The notes below the pieces were generated by a model that saw only the letters and a program-made list of their open reading frames with translations, had not been told where the DNA came from and did no database searches. Position numbers and translations under genes: made by a program. Below are positions 1 to 11,302 of a stretch of DNA of 64,000 nt, in pieces (position 1 is the stretch's first letter; every line of letters begins with the position of its first letter). Origin of the DNA: Tigriopus japonicus (lineage: Eukaryota; Arthropoda; Copepoda; Harpacticoida; Harpacticidae); the NCBI GenBank assembly GCA_010645155.1, contig CM021316.1, positions 1,915,600 to 1,979,599 of the forward strand, given 5' to 3'.

Positions 1-1310
1 GTATTGTATATTCTTTTTTAATCAGTTAGTGTCGGTTTCGGTTAAGAGCCCTTTCGCTTCATCACTAACAATTACGACCACTAAAGGTTAATCAAATGGT
101 TAATGGTTTTAAAGTCGATTCCAGGATTTTATTTGAGTCCATGGGCAAAAATAATTCTTCAAACTAATTCGCAAGGCAAGTGTGGTTTGACACTTACTTT
201 CATTTTTCAATAGCAAATACCTTTCCTCACTAAAAGTACAAATTTAGCATCTTGTAATCATTGACCCTTCCCTTTTCTCTTGTGAACACGGTGTTCCGAA
301 TGGCTTTTTAGCTTTGCATCTAAATACCCAAAGACATCATGGCACTTTTTGGACCCACAATGGGAAACAACTTTACTTTTATTGTACTATAAAAGTTTAG
401 GCCCAGGGAAAAAGTAATATATCTAAAACCCTATTGATCATAACATTATTAAATAAACTATTTAACAAATATTTAGAGACGATTTAGTTACCTTATGAAT
501 TCCAATTGAATAAAAATTCATTGATCAACAGCTGAGTTATTTGACTGCTAAATTATTTGACTGCTAAATTAATCAAAAATGGACCCGTCAACCTCACACA
601 GTCAAGGATTTGATCAATATTAAATTTGGTAATATTTTTGTTTTATTCATGCAATTATTAGACAAGTTCTCTCCATTATGTTCATGGTAGGTAGATAGAG
701 ACAAAACCTAATTCAATTCCCAATCCATTCTTGAACTTGGCAGCATTATGTATCTACAAATGGTAAATGAGTTGTGATGTCATGTGGAGCTATATCCCTG
801 GTATGGTAGCCTTGCAAGTTTGGAAGTGTTTTAGAGGTGCCAAGAATAACGTGCCTCTCTTTTTAGGGAACTGTACTATTCCAAAATAGTTAAAAAAATA
901 GAAGCACACAGTACATCAAGTATTGATTGCAGGCCAATAAAAAGATCTCTGTAGTTTTGTGCTTTATTAGATATTTAAATAAAATTTTGCCAGCGGGAGT
1001 TCCCAAATGCACGCCCCCGCCCGCATCACTGGACGTGCGTCTTGGTACCAATGGGCAGACTTCAGATTGGCGAGCTTAAAAGATTTGGGGGCCAGCAGAG
1101 TGCGGTCCTGGGCAACTCATGGTCCACTATACAGTCCTGGGCGACTCATCAGGCCCCCAACCTTGACATAAACCGCTAAACAAACGTGGGCAGGAGTCAG
1201 AACCGACCAGTAACGTTACTGGGATATGCACACTTAGTCCAATCAAGTGGACCAGCACACAGCAAGGCAATGCAACCCACCTGGTTGGCCCCACCCACAG
1301 ATCATATAAT
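1..1310. other. Intergenic, no recognised gene
   Basis: AT-rich sequence with frequent stops in all frames. I see no conserved domain, splice-bounded exon or RNA gene here. The only notable part is a GC-richer stretch around 1010-1330 whose open frames look like chance ORFs. Confidence 0.5.
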
Positions 1311-1312
1311 GA

Positions 1313-1560
1313 CTGTGGCCCCACCCAAGGATGGCTCTCCGAAGGATTCATTTCAAGGTCGAAGGATATTCAGCTTGGGGCTGACATCAGCAATTTAGGA
1401 CATACGATGACTGCCTTTGATTCAGCGAATTTTGATTTATTTTTACTAACAACATTCGTTTTTGAGTGAATGGTGGAACATAACACCATTTTAGCAATGA
1501 CAAATAACCAGAGAAATGACGTGTGTTCATGTGAATGGTTGTATTTTATAATACAAGTTC
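1313..1560 (+). repeat. Dispersed repeat, inverted partner at 5113-5335
   Basis: The segment reads as a diverged reverse complement of 5113-5335. Both share the order: rainwater-like phrase around 'aaggatt', 'aggtcgaagga', 'aatttaggacat', 'gactgcctttgattca', 'aacattcgtttttgagtga', then 'acgtgtgttca'. It abuts LINE fragments at both places, so it may belong to a larger mobile unit. No coding function is seen. Confidence 0.6.
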
Positions 1561-1564
1561 CAAT

Positions 1565-3025
1565 TCGGATTCCGGAGAAGCCACTCAACCCCCTCGGCAG
1601 CCACTCTCCTCTACGAAATCATGCACGCAAACATCAGCACTAAGAGGAGAGCTTTGTGGATTTCTCCAAAGCATTTGACAGGGTGGACCGAACGCGGTTA
1701 TTCCTCAAACTCCAACTATGGGGAATTCCGCGTTCAATATGTGTCCTGCTGGCCAACATCTATGCAGGACTCAAATGCTCCATTCGTTCTGGTGAGGACC
1801 TATCCCCCTGCTACTTCACATCCATCGGCCTTCCGCAGGGGGATCCACTATCGCCAATCCTTTTCAACCTCTACGTATCTGACCTGCCCGAAGCCCTTTC
1901 TCACCAAGGCCCCATCTTCAACAACAATAGCATGCAATACTTACAATATGCAGACGACCTGGTTCTCTTGGGTGATTCAGCCGTGGAATTGCAAAATGAC
2001 ATCAATGCTCTCCACGGTTATTGCCAGGAGAACGGCCTTCAAGTCAACACCATCAAGACGAAGGCCATGGTATTCCATAAAGGTCGTCTGCCTCCCACCT
2101 CCTTCCACATCAACAATAGTCCATTGAAATCGTCAAGTTTTTTAACTATGTCGGTTTCACTTTCACCATTGAAATCGTCAAGTTTTTTAACTATGTCGGT
2201 TTCACTTTCACCACCCAACTCTCCTTCACCAAACACCTCAACATCGCAATAACCAAGGCCAGGGCCAGGATCGGATACATATACAATAGACTTCCAATCA
2301 AGAACCTCCCTCTTCCAATAGTCCTTCAACTCTTCCGGACCTACATCGCCCCCATCTTCCTCTACGGCCTGCACCTCTGGCTTCCCAACTCCGCCCAATC
2401 CACCCTCAAATCCGCCGATGCCACCTTCACCAAATTCCTGAAAAGATACCTCTGCGTGCCCCAATATGCCAATAATGTATGGACGCATTTCCTATGCGAA
2501 ACCGACCCCCTCACCATTGGGTTGGCAAGGTTAGTGTCCAACAGTGTTAGAAACCTGACCTTTCCGGAGGTGATGTCCGGACATTTGCTGTCCTTCCCGG
2601 TCAAGGACTTGACAACACCCTATTGTCCTTGGCCCGACATCCCTTCGGAATATTGGCGGTCTCGCACCTTCGTCCGGCTTCCTGCTCAACTCCATCAACG
2701 ACGGGAACTGACGAAGGATCTGTTCAATCTGACCCACCCCCTCTACTGCAATAACCAAGATTTTCACCATCTACCGCTACCCAACTGTATCTGTTCTGTT
2801 TGTCAATCTCCGCTTCCTTTCTTCCATGTGCACTGAAACGTATTCTATTTAGCCCGCTAATTCTAGTCAGCTCATCTGTGATATCACTTTCTAGTCGACC
2901 ATTTTAACGTTTTTACTAACTGACATCTCACCATTGATTATATAAGATGTATATATCTTTTGCATATTTATACGCCCTGACATGACCATGAGTCGCAATA
3001 AAACTTATTATTATTATCATAACAT
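1565..3025 (+). pseudogene. Degenerate LINE reverse transcriptase, 5'-truncated
   Basis: The frame starting near 1656 carries non-LTR retrotransposon reverse-transcriptase motifs in order: DFSKAFDRVDR (palm motif A), GLPQGDPLSPILFNLY (motif B) and YADDLVLL (catalytic YADD, motif C). Downstream, about 2225-2836, the C-terminal half continues in another frame (LFRTYIAPIFLYGLHLW, a cysteine-containing end near 2800). A frame change near 1650 and another near 2120, plus a 45-bp tandem duplication at 2121-2210, show it is dead. The 5' end is missing. The 3' end is a run of TTA triplets after 'cgcaataaaac' near 2995-3020, typical of a LINE tail. Clade is not resolved from the motifs alone. Confidence 0.85.
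2121..2210 (+). repeat. 45-bp perfect tandem duplication inside the LINE
   Basis: Positions 2121-2165 and 2166-2210 are the same 45-bp unit, beginning 'ccattgaaatcgtcaagt'. The length is a multiple of three, so the duplication itself keeps frame. The frame break in this LINE lies just before it. Confidence 0.95.
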
Positions 3026-3026
3026 T

Positions 3027-3445
3027 TCAAGGAGAGCAAGAAGTCATGTTATACTCGAGTACAGGTCTAATATACACTTTGTACAATCTAGTTATAATTT
3101 TCTTGTCCCTCATGGTAAAAGGTCGTCTCGGGAGCCCCATCATTCTACTTGCCCGCATGACGACATCAACACAGTGTTCACGAAATTTTATGTTACGATG
3201 GAATATGATACCAAGTGTCTTGGTGTCTTCCGTGTTTACAAACTCAAGTTCTTGGCCTTTCAGGATTTGGCCTTTTTCCAAACCTCATCATCTTGCACTT
3301 ATCCACATTGAAGGTCATTCCATTATTCGAGGCCCATTCTTCAGCCGAGTTCAAGGCACTTTGGACTCATGTCTCGACTTGGGGTTGCGCGATAATCCCG
3401 ATGATCTTAAAATCATCCGCAAATCTTAGCATCTTTCTGGATGTA
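3027..3445 (-). pseudogene. LINE (CR1/Jockey-like) reverse transcriptase fragment
   Basis: On the minus strand the frames read FADDFKII-like (motif C), then a phrase containing NVDKCKMMRFGK, then IKFREHC and RLYKVYIRPVLEYNM. This order is the post-YADD region of CR1/Jockey-type reverse transcriptases. Frameshifts and a stop interrupt it. A second copy of the same stretch lies in opposite orientation at 4695-5100. Confidence 0.8.
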
Positions 3446-3794
3446 GTCCAATCTGGCCATGAAGGTGCTCTCTTGTGGTTGGTCAAGAACCACTGTACTA
3501 CAGGACGAATTTCAGAGCAGTGTCTATGACGTCATCAATCCATCTTGCGTTGGATCATCACTGATCCGTCATTAATTCTAGGTTGAGAGAAGATCACTAT
3601 TCATTTGCGAGGAAAAGAGAATTCAGTCAGGGACGCCACTCAAACATGTTATTACAATCTATTCATTTCTTTTCATAAGCAAAGCTCATTACATTGGATT
3701 TTGAAAAACGATTTGAAACTTTGAAGTTATTGAAAGATTTACGTGAATCAATATTCTATTATAATATTGTTTCTTTTGCCCATGGCAATCCTGG

Positions 3795-4690
3795 TTTAGT
3801 TTGAGAATTCTCCATGTGGTGTCAGTGTTTGTTCGTTTGACAGGGTGACCACTTGAATGAGAGGTTCAATGAGAGGGGCAACATTTCTTATCTTCTTTAA
3901 AACAGAAATTGTGTTCTTTTTGTCTTCTTTTAACTCAATATTTTAAGCCAGTTTTTGACAGTGGTCTTTGAACTATTTTTGGAGAGGGTTGTTCAATGTT
4001 GGATAGAAGTGGTCAATTTAGGTTATAAACCAACCCTAATCAATTTGGTCACCTTGAGAAACGTGCGACTATTGTGAATTGAGCTTCGAAGAAGATGTCA
4101 CGCCAAAAACCTTGTGGATTTACCGATCATTCTGGTTATCTTGCCATCTCCAAGTGTCACATTCTAGTGTTTTAGTGCACAGAGAGATCCAGTCAAGCTG
4201 ATTGAGGAAGAAAATTTGGATGGGTAGTGTGTGGCCCTTCAAAGAAAAAGAGAGCTTGACTTCATTCTTCTTTCTTTCTTCCAATCAAAGAACATCATAT
4301 TCTCCATTGATGAGAACTACTCAAAGTCATTTGCGTCACTTATGTGTTTGTTCAGCGTGCTTTTGAGCATTTCATCTTTCTCTCAGATCATTCAATGGAT
4401 AGATAGATGGACAAGAAATGAATCGTAGGATTCAGGGAATATTGGTCTTCTCTTGTCACTACTGCAAACTTTGGTGTGGTGATTCAACATGAAAATGAAT
4501 GGGAGAAAAGCAATGGAATCATCACCAATTAGACCAGGACAAGCACGTGGAATTGAAGTGGCAACCCTCAGATACAGAGACAGACTACTTTTGGCTGAAG
4601 TCCTACAACTTTGAGAAAGATCAATTATGAGAAGACCAGTCAACACAAGACATCAATGGTTAACCAACCACAAGAGAGGGCCTTCATGGC
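3795..4690 (+). repeat. Left arm of a large inverted repeat
   Basis: This arm pairs, in reverse complement and with divergence, with 5330-7975. The outermost match is around 'ccatgtggtgtcag' (3820) against 'ctgacaccacattg' (7939). The inner match runs to 'gacatcaatggttaacca' (about 4650) against 5340-5360. It is uninterrupted where the right arm carries an insertion, so it preserves the empty site: CTTATGTG at 4339-4346. Confidence 0.8.
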
Positions 4691-4694
4691 TGGA

Positions 4695-5100
4695 TTGGAC
4701 TACATCCACAAAGATGCTAAAATTTGCGGATGATTTGAAGATCATCGGGATTATCTTGCAACCTCAAGACGAGAGATGAGCCCAAAGTGCCTTGAACTCT
4801 GCAGAAGATTGGGCCTCAAATGACCTTCAATGTGGATAAGTGTAAGATGATGAGGTTTGGAAAGAGGCCAAAACCACTCCCAAGGATATCCTGAAAGGCC
4901 AGGAATTTGAGAGCATAGACATGGAAACAAACCTTAGTATCATATTCAATCAGAACATAAAATTCCGTGAACACTATGCTGATACCGTCATGCGGGCGAG
5001 GGGAATGATGGAACTCCTGAGACGCACTTTCATCATGAGGGACAAGAAAATTGTAAGTGTACGTTAGACTTCTACTGGAGTGTAACATGACTTTTACTCT
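4695..5100 (+). pseudogene. LINE (CR1/Jockey-like) reverse transcriptase fragment
   Basis: This is the inverted second copy of the fragment at 3027-3445. It carries FADDLKII near 4725, then a diverged form of the NVDKCKMMRFGK phrase near 4830, IKFREHYAD near 4960 and RTFIMRDKKI near 5025. It has frameshifts and is not translatable. Confidence 0.8.
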
Positions 5101-5112
5101 CCTTGAAATGCT

Positions 5113-5335
5113 ATAAAATACAACCATTCACTTGAACACACGTCATTTCTCTGGTTATTTGCCATTGTTAAAATGTTGTTATGTTCCACCATTCACTCAA
5201 AAACGAATGTTATTAGCAAAATAATCAAAATTTATTGAATCAAAGGCAGTCATTGCATGTCCTAAATTGCCGGTGTTGGCCCTAAGCTGTAGGTCCTTCG
5301 ACCTTGAAGTGAATCCTTCGTAGAGTCATCCTTGG
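5113..5335 (-). repeat. Dispersed repeat, inverted partner of 1313-1560
   Basis: Diverged reverse complement of 1313-1560, directly downstream of a LINE fragment. The same neighbourhood, LINE next to this repeat, occurs at both sites. Confidence 0.6.
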
Positions 5336-5874
5336 GTTGGTTAACCATTGATGTCTTGTGTTAAATGGTCATCTCATAGTTGATCTTTCTCAAAGTTGCG
5401 AGTCTTCAGCCAAAAGTAGTCTGTCTCTGTATCTGACAGTTGCCACTTCAATTCCAAGTGCTTGTTCTTGTCTAACTGGTGATGATTCTATTGCTTTTTC
5501 CCATTCATTTTCATGTTGAATCACCACAAAAAAGTTTGCAGTAGTGACAAGAGCGCAAGTCATTAGAGCGCATGCACTTCCATCCTTTCTTTCGTAGAAA
5601 CCTCTCTCGCCTTCCCTATCTCGAAGGACCTTATTGATAGGGAAAACTAGTTTGGTTGATCGGACACCGTTGGCTCAACTACATTCTACTTTTATTCTGT
5701 TCTTTGTTCTGTTGTACGCATCATCGTTAGGTAGCCTAATAAAGTTTATAAAGCCTACCAATTCCCTGAACCTTTTTGCGAATCTTACGATCCATTTCTT
5801 ATCCATTCATCTATCCATTGAATGATCTGAGAGTAAGATGAAAGGCTCAAAAGCACGCTGAACAAACACATAGG

Positions 5875-7236
5875 TAGGGACCGGAAAAAGATTTGCAAAA
5901 AAGTGACAAAATGTTTGGAAAAACGCCGGATATTTAAGAAATATTTTTTTAAAAGGCCATTATTTGTTTTTTTGTCTGTTTTGTTTGTGTGCACCGATTT
6001 TCCAAAGTCGTTTCTGGCGAATTTGATGCATTTGGCCGTTTTTGGAGGCATACTTGAATGTAATTAACCCAGATCACGGCTTGTTGTGCGTTGAGGTTCA
6101 GAGAATTATCACGAGATGGTGCTATTCCACGCGTCAACTTGGAAAAATCAGAGCGAGTCATATACATAACTTTTGAAGTCGCTCATGTTTGAAATCAAGA
6201 TGATATGATCTTAAAAGTTATTGTATCGTGTAGAGGGAATCATCCCCTCACAAATCCACATATTTTGGGCTGATGAAGTTGATTTGAACTCAAATTATGG
6301 GATTCAGAAGATTCTCGTTGCCCGTTTAGGTTGAGAGATGTGAGTTTATCCTGACAATGGTTTTGGTTGCGCAACGGGGCTTAAATAACAAAACAAAGGA
6401 TCAAGAATCCGGGATTATAAAATCCGGCAGTTTTCAAAGCATCCAAGTCGCAAAGGTGGTCTCTGGAATGCGAAAACCAAGATTGGAAAAACAAGGGTTT
6501 TCGCATTTCACAGACTACCCTCATGAGTTACATGCTATGAAAAGTGTCGTATTTTTAAATCCCGTATTCCTGATCGTTTGTTTTGTTGTTTAAGCCCCAT
6601 TGCGCAACCAAAACCATTGTCAGGATAAACTCACATCTCTCAACCTAGACGGGCAACGAGAATCTTCAGAGTCCCATAATTTGAGTTCAAATCAACTAAA
6701 TCAGCCCAAAATATGTGGATTTGGGAGGGGATGATTCCCTCTACACGATACAATAACTTTTAAGATCATATCATCTTGATTTCAAACATGAGTGACTTCA
6801 AAAGTTATGTATATGAGTCGCTCTGATTTTTCCAATTTGACGCGTGGATCAGCACCATCTCGTGATAATTCTCTGAACCTCAACGCACAACAAACCCATG
6901 ATCTGGGTTAATTGATTCAAAAATATAATTTTCAATTTGCCTCAATAGATGGCGCAGTTTTTTTTCGTGGATGACAGTAGTTTTGGTTGTGAATGTCTAT
7001 AATCTTAGTACAAATGCCATTTTGTAGAGGTTTTTGATTTTTGGGTGCATTTTTGATAAGCTCTATTGGGCGTAGGTCGTTAATTTATTTTCTTCAATTT
7101 TGTTTGAAATATTTTTTTCCGACTCAAATATTCGAGAATATATTTAATTTTTCCTTGAAAAAGCCAAAATATTTAAAAAAATCGATGAAAAACGGAAAAA
7201 TATTTTATATCATAAAAAATTCATTTCCGGGCCCTA
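5875..7236. mobile_element. Non-autonomous hAT-like element, 1362 bp
   Basis: The ends are TAGGGACCGGAAA and (reverse complement of the right end) TAGGGCCCGGAAA. The flanking 8-mers are CACATAGG (5867-5874) and CACATAAG (7237-7244), a near-perfect 8-bp target-site duplication as hAT transposons make. Ends beginning TAGGG also fit the usual hAT 5' consensus. No transposase is present. A nested fold-back (6062-6913) occupies most of the interior. The paralogous arm at 4339-4346 shows the site without the insert. Confidence 0.8.
6062..6913. mobile_element. Fold-back element with about 355-bp arms
   Basis: Positions 6062-6416 and 6557-6913 are long inverted copies of each other with scattered differences, separated by a loop of about 140 bp. 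The extremities are AATTAACCCAGAT and ATCTGGGTTAATT. It contains no convincing gene. The related repeat at about 12325-12370 lacks it, which supports insertion into an older element. Confidence 0.8.
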
Positions 7237-7439
7237 CACATAAGTGACACAATCGACTTTGAGTAGTTCTCATCATGGAGAATTGGATGGTCTTTGATTG
7301 GAAGAAAGAAAGAAGGATGAAGTCAAACCCTCGATTTCTTTGAAGGGCCACACACAACCTATCCAAATTTTATTTCTTAATCAACATGATAGGATCTCTC
7401 TGTCTACTAAAACAATGACCTAGCAATTATAAAATAGGT

Positions 7440-7649
7440 AAATCTACAGGGTTTTTGAGTGGCATCTGAAAATCTACAGGGTTTTTGGGTGGCATTTGTA
7501 AATCTACAGGCTTTTCGAGTGGCATATGTAAATCTACAGGGTTTTTGAGTGGCATCTGTAAATCTACAAGGTTTTTGAGTGGCATCTGTAAATCTACTGG
7601 ATTTTTGAGTGGCATCTGTAAATCTACAGGATTTTTGAGTGGCATCTTC
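7440..7649. repeat. Minisatellite, seven 30-bp units
   Basis: Seven contiguous units of exactly 30 bp of the form 'aaatctacaggg' plus 'tttttgagtggcatctgt', with 1-4 substitutions each. Because 30 is a multiple of three, frames stay open and give a ten-residue repeat (MPLKNPVDLQ on the minus strand). I regard these frames as non-genic. The matching position of the opposite arm (about 4095-4120) has only one unit. Confidence 0.95.
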
Positions 7650-7975
7650 TTTGACGCTCAATTCACAATGTTGTTTACCCGTTTCTTCAGGTGACCAAGT
7701 TGATTAGGTTTGATTCATGACCTGAATTGACCACTCATTTCCAACATTGAACAACCCTCTCCAAGAATAGTTCAAAGACCACTTTCAAATACTGGCTTAA
7801 AATATTAAGTTAAAAGAAGAAGAAATCAACAATTCCGTTGTTTCAATTTCTGTTTTAAAGAAGATAAGAACTGCTGCCCTTACCATTCAACCTTTCTCTC
7901 AAGTGGTCACCCTGTCAAAAGAAGAAACACTGACACCACATTGAAAACTAAACTACAGAAGTTCATGTGAACGAA

Positions 7976-10325
7976 GCGTCGTCTAAACACTAGCGACAGT
8001 GGCTTTAACTGGAAGCTTTAAAAGCCAAACACACCGGGAAGTGCAAGAGAAAAAATACACCAAATAGGAGCCTTTAACCGAATAATATCCATGCAAGGGC
8101 TTGAATCCATATTAATACCATCAAATGCCATATCTAGAAATCATTTTTTGGCAATGCTCAGTTTGAAGAATTTTGATGGACTTATATACATCTGAAGTCA
8201 AAATTTTCGTTTCAGCTGTGTCAAGAATTTTCACTCTTTCATCAAAAACTTACGATTTTGGGGGGTGTACGTCATATTCTGTTAAATAGGAAAAACAGAT
8301 CATGATTTTGCAGCTTTCTTTGGTTAATGAAAGCGCTTAGAAAATTTGTCAACTGATTGCAAAACTGTAATGCAAAATGGTAAATTCCAAACCATTAGCA
8401 ACAAAATCATCACAATATAATATGTAAATAAACACCTACATATGTGCTATAAATGAGCCAAGTTTCACATCTCCAGAGTGTTTTATTTTAATATTCGGAA
8501 GGATTAAAAATTTCATCTTGGAATTGGAAAAATGAAAAAAAATCAATTAAATTCAAATTACTCCAAAAAATGGGGGTGCGCGTCACTATATAAAAAAAAT
8601 AAAAAATCAAGCAATAAGCTCATAAATCTTTTAATGTATAATAAATATTTCTGCTGTTGTCGCCTATTTGTTCAATGTGTTATTAAACTTCGCCTATTTG
8701 TTGAGAGTGCACACCCTGACTGATGACCAAAAGAGGGAAAGTACTTTACTATTTGGTGTATGATCAAGGTTAAATATAAGAGAATTGCCTTTCAGCAGCA
8801 TTTTTTTTAATTAAGAGACTTTATGTTCTGTGTATATATTTTCATCCACCGCAAATGTTGTTTAATCAAGACTTATTTTTTTTGTTTTTCTAGAATTGCT
8901 ACCTCTACACGGTATTGAAAAATTCATATCAAGCTTCTATGGAAATTCTCAAACACTATGAAATGTGATTCAGGCTCAGGAAACCAAGAGGAACAACTTC
9001 GATTTTCTGAGTTTCTCAAAGCCAGGTCTAGATTAAAAGTTATGTACCTAAAAACCTATTAAATAAATTGATTCTTGAAAATCTAGTCAGTACACTTTTA
9101 GAGATAAGAGCCGTCGAAGACCTGGCAACCCTGAGCGTGTGATTCTTTTATCCGGAGATTCTTATAAGCGTGGAGCACTGTATTCGTTTCTCGAAAAAAC
9201 AACAACCATATTTTCTCTCCCCCTATGATTGCCAAAAATCATTACTTTTTATGACTAAGGTTTTCTGAGGCCAATCTGGCCGAATCTTTATCTTTGGCTA
9301 GCATTTGATGAATCTGAAACGAGGTCATGAACAAATAATATTGTGAAATCGTTTATTTGAGTTCGATGAAGAACGTTCACAATTAGTTTGAAAACATTGA
9401 ATTGATTCACTGAGCCTGTAGTTTCCAAGAAATAATTAAAACACATTGAGCTCAACCAAAATGACATATTTTTAAGTTCCCGAGGAGCTTATGCTGTTGT
9501 CTAATTTCAAATGATGTAAAGTTCGCAATCAAGCCAATTCTAATTTTTTCATTCTTGAAATATTGCTATTTGCCAAGATTTTTCTTTTTGACACTATAGA
9601 GACTCGTCTGAAGCAACATGCTTTTTAGTGCAATAGAATTTTTCACCTCTATATTTTGAAGACAGTTGCGTCGTTTCACTCAAAGCAGTTATCTTGCTGT
9701 CACAGAAGTTATTTATCGCTTGAGTTGATACTTCAAAGTGAGTTTGAGAACCTTCACAAAATTCCAGACGATCAAAGAAGACCAAAGGTCCGGATAAATG
9801 GGATAAACAGGGGAAAAGGGGGATAAATAGGGGGATAAACGGAAAAGGCCAATTTTTACGTGTTTTGATGATTTTTGACATCCCTAAAAAATAGCTAATC
9901 ACAACTAGTACTCTAATTCAAGGACAACTCTAACGTTCTCCACGCCTATCTGGCTAAAGTGGTTCATGAATCACCCTCGGTTCTTAAGGGAGCTTAATGC
10001 ATAGTATCTTTTGAATTATTTTTTTTTCCAATGTTTTTCATTAAGCTTTGGAAATTTGCCTTTTGTTGATACTTGCACATTCAAATTTGGCTTTAATGTG
10101 AAATTCCAAAGCCCTGGAAAATTCGGGTCTAGAAACTACATATGGAAGCCCTAGCAATATTTGTTGCTATTCCACACCCACAAGGGAGAACCAATCTGAT
10201 ACCGGACATGAGATTGCCCATCGGAGCAATTTGGACGATGTGATGGCTGGCTTCGCTGGCCGGGCGAGGCTCAACCCTCCGACCGTAGCACCAACACTCC
10301 AAAAATAGGAGATGTCAGATTTCAA
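7976..10325. other. Intergenic, nothing recognised
   Basis: AT-rich DNA without domains or splice-bounded exons. A short imperfect 'gggataaa' repeat lies at about 9795-9845. Confidence 0.5.
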
Positions 10326-10329
10326 ATAG

Positions 10330-11283
10330 ACTTCGACATAGTTCAAATCTGTTTGTAATAGCAAGCCTCCTAAAAAAAGTTAAGAAAAATCCAAAGGTGT
10401 TTTTCTCTTTTTCAAACGCAAAGAGAAAAATGAAACATCCAATAGGACCTTTTGAGGTCGACGGTAAAACCACCAATAATAGTGAGGTTTTGGCCAATAT
10501 GCTTAGAGATCAGTTCTCAAGTGCATTTTCAATTCCGAAAAGGGTTGGCAGAGCAGGTCATGACTGTAGTTATGTTGTTGATGAGCCTGGCGTTGATAGT
10601 CAGGACAATAAATTGGAGGATCTGGTAGTAACAGATCAAGATGCTTTTGAGGCCATCAAGAGCCCAAAGCTCTCGAGTTCTCCTGGACCTGATGGTGTGA
10701 CATCTCAGTTTCTGATGAAATGTTCACAGATTCTTGCCCCTGTTTTCTCGTACTTGATGCGTCGCATTTTAGATCAGGGCAAGTTTTCCTCTTCTCTAAA
10801 AGTAGCTCATGTCGTTCCAATTTTTAGGGGCGGAGATAAGTCACTCCCCAGTAATTATGGGCCCATTTCTCTGACTTCCAGTATTGCAAAGGTCTTTGAG
10901 AAGATCATGAAGTCCAAGCTTGTAGATTATTTGGATGTCCATAATTTAATTCCCCTAGGGCAGCATGGGTTTCGAGCCCATTTTAGTATAGTCACCCAAT
11001 TAGTTGACCAACACGAGCAGATCATTGAGGGTCTTGAAAGTCACGAGTCAGTTGATGTAGTCTATCTTGACTTTGCCAAGGCCTTTGACAAGGTAGATCA
11101 TGGTCTTTTGCTCGATCAACTCAAAGAGTTTGGGATCCAGGGTAAGGTCCTGAATTGAATTGGTTGTTTCATGAGTGATAGGAAGCAATCGGTCAAGGTT
11201 GAAGGATCATTTAGTGGCATATATGATGTCAAGTCAGGTGTTCCACAAGGTTCAATGTTAGGTCCGCTCCTGTTTATTAATAA
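10330..11283 (+). pseudogene. LINE (Jockey/CR1-like) reverse transcriptase, truncated
   Basis: One long frame from about 10330 shows the order expected at the start of a Jockey/CR1-type reverse transcriptase: a PSPGPDGV-like motif (here SSPGPDGV, about 10678), LKVAHVVPIFRGGDK, NYGPISLTS, QHGFRAHFS and LDFAKAFDKVDH (motif A, about 11070). At 11156-11158 a TGA replaces the expected tryptophan. The same frame then continues to GVPQGSMLGPLLFIN and stops dead at about 11283, where an inverted LINE piece begins. It is therefore truncated and inactive. Confidence 0.88.
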
Positions 11284-11302
11284 ACAGAAGTGGGCCCAAG
11301 AC

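Larger units (their letters stand above)
5330..7975 (-). repeat. Right arm of the large inverted repeat, with insertions
   Basis: Reverse-complement partner of 3795-4690. It is longer for three visible reasons: about 215 bp of extra sequence at roughly 5557-5773, a hAT-like element at 5875-7236, and expansion of one 30-bp unit to seven at 7440-7649. Confidence 0.75.

Noticed and set aside
1127..1398. Small protein genes near 1.1-1.4 kb
   Set aside because: Overlapping open frames on both strands in a GC-richer patch, with no domain, splice support or conserved start.
7440..7649. CRISPR-like regular repeat array
   Set aside because: The units are contiguous 30-bp tandem repeats with no spacers, and the DNA is eukaryotic. 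It is a minisatellite.
7407..7661. Repetitive peptide ORFs across the minisatellite on both strands
   Set aside because: Open frames follow automatically from a repeat length divisible by three. No start context or conservation supports a protein.
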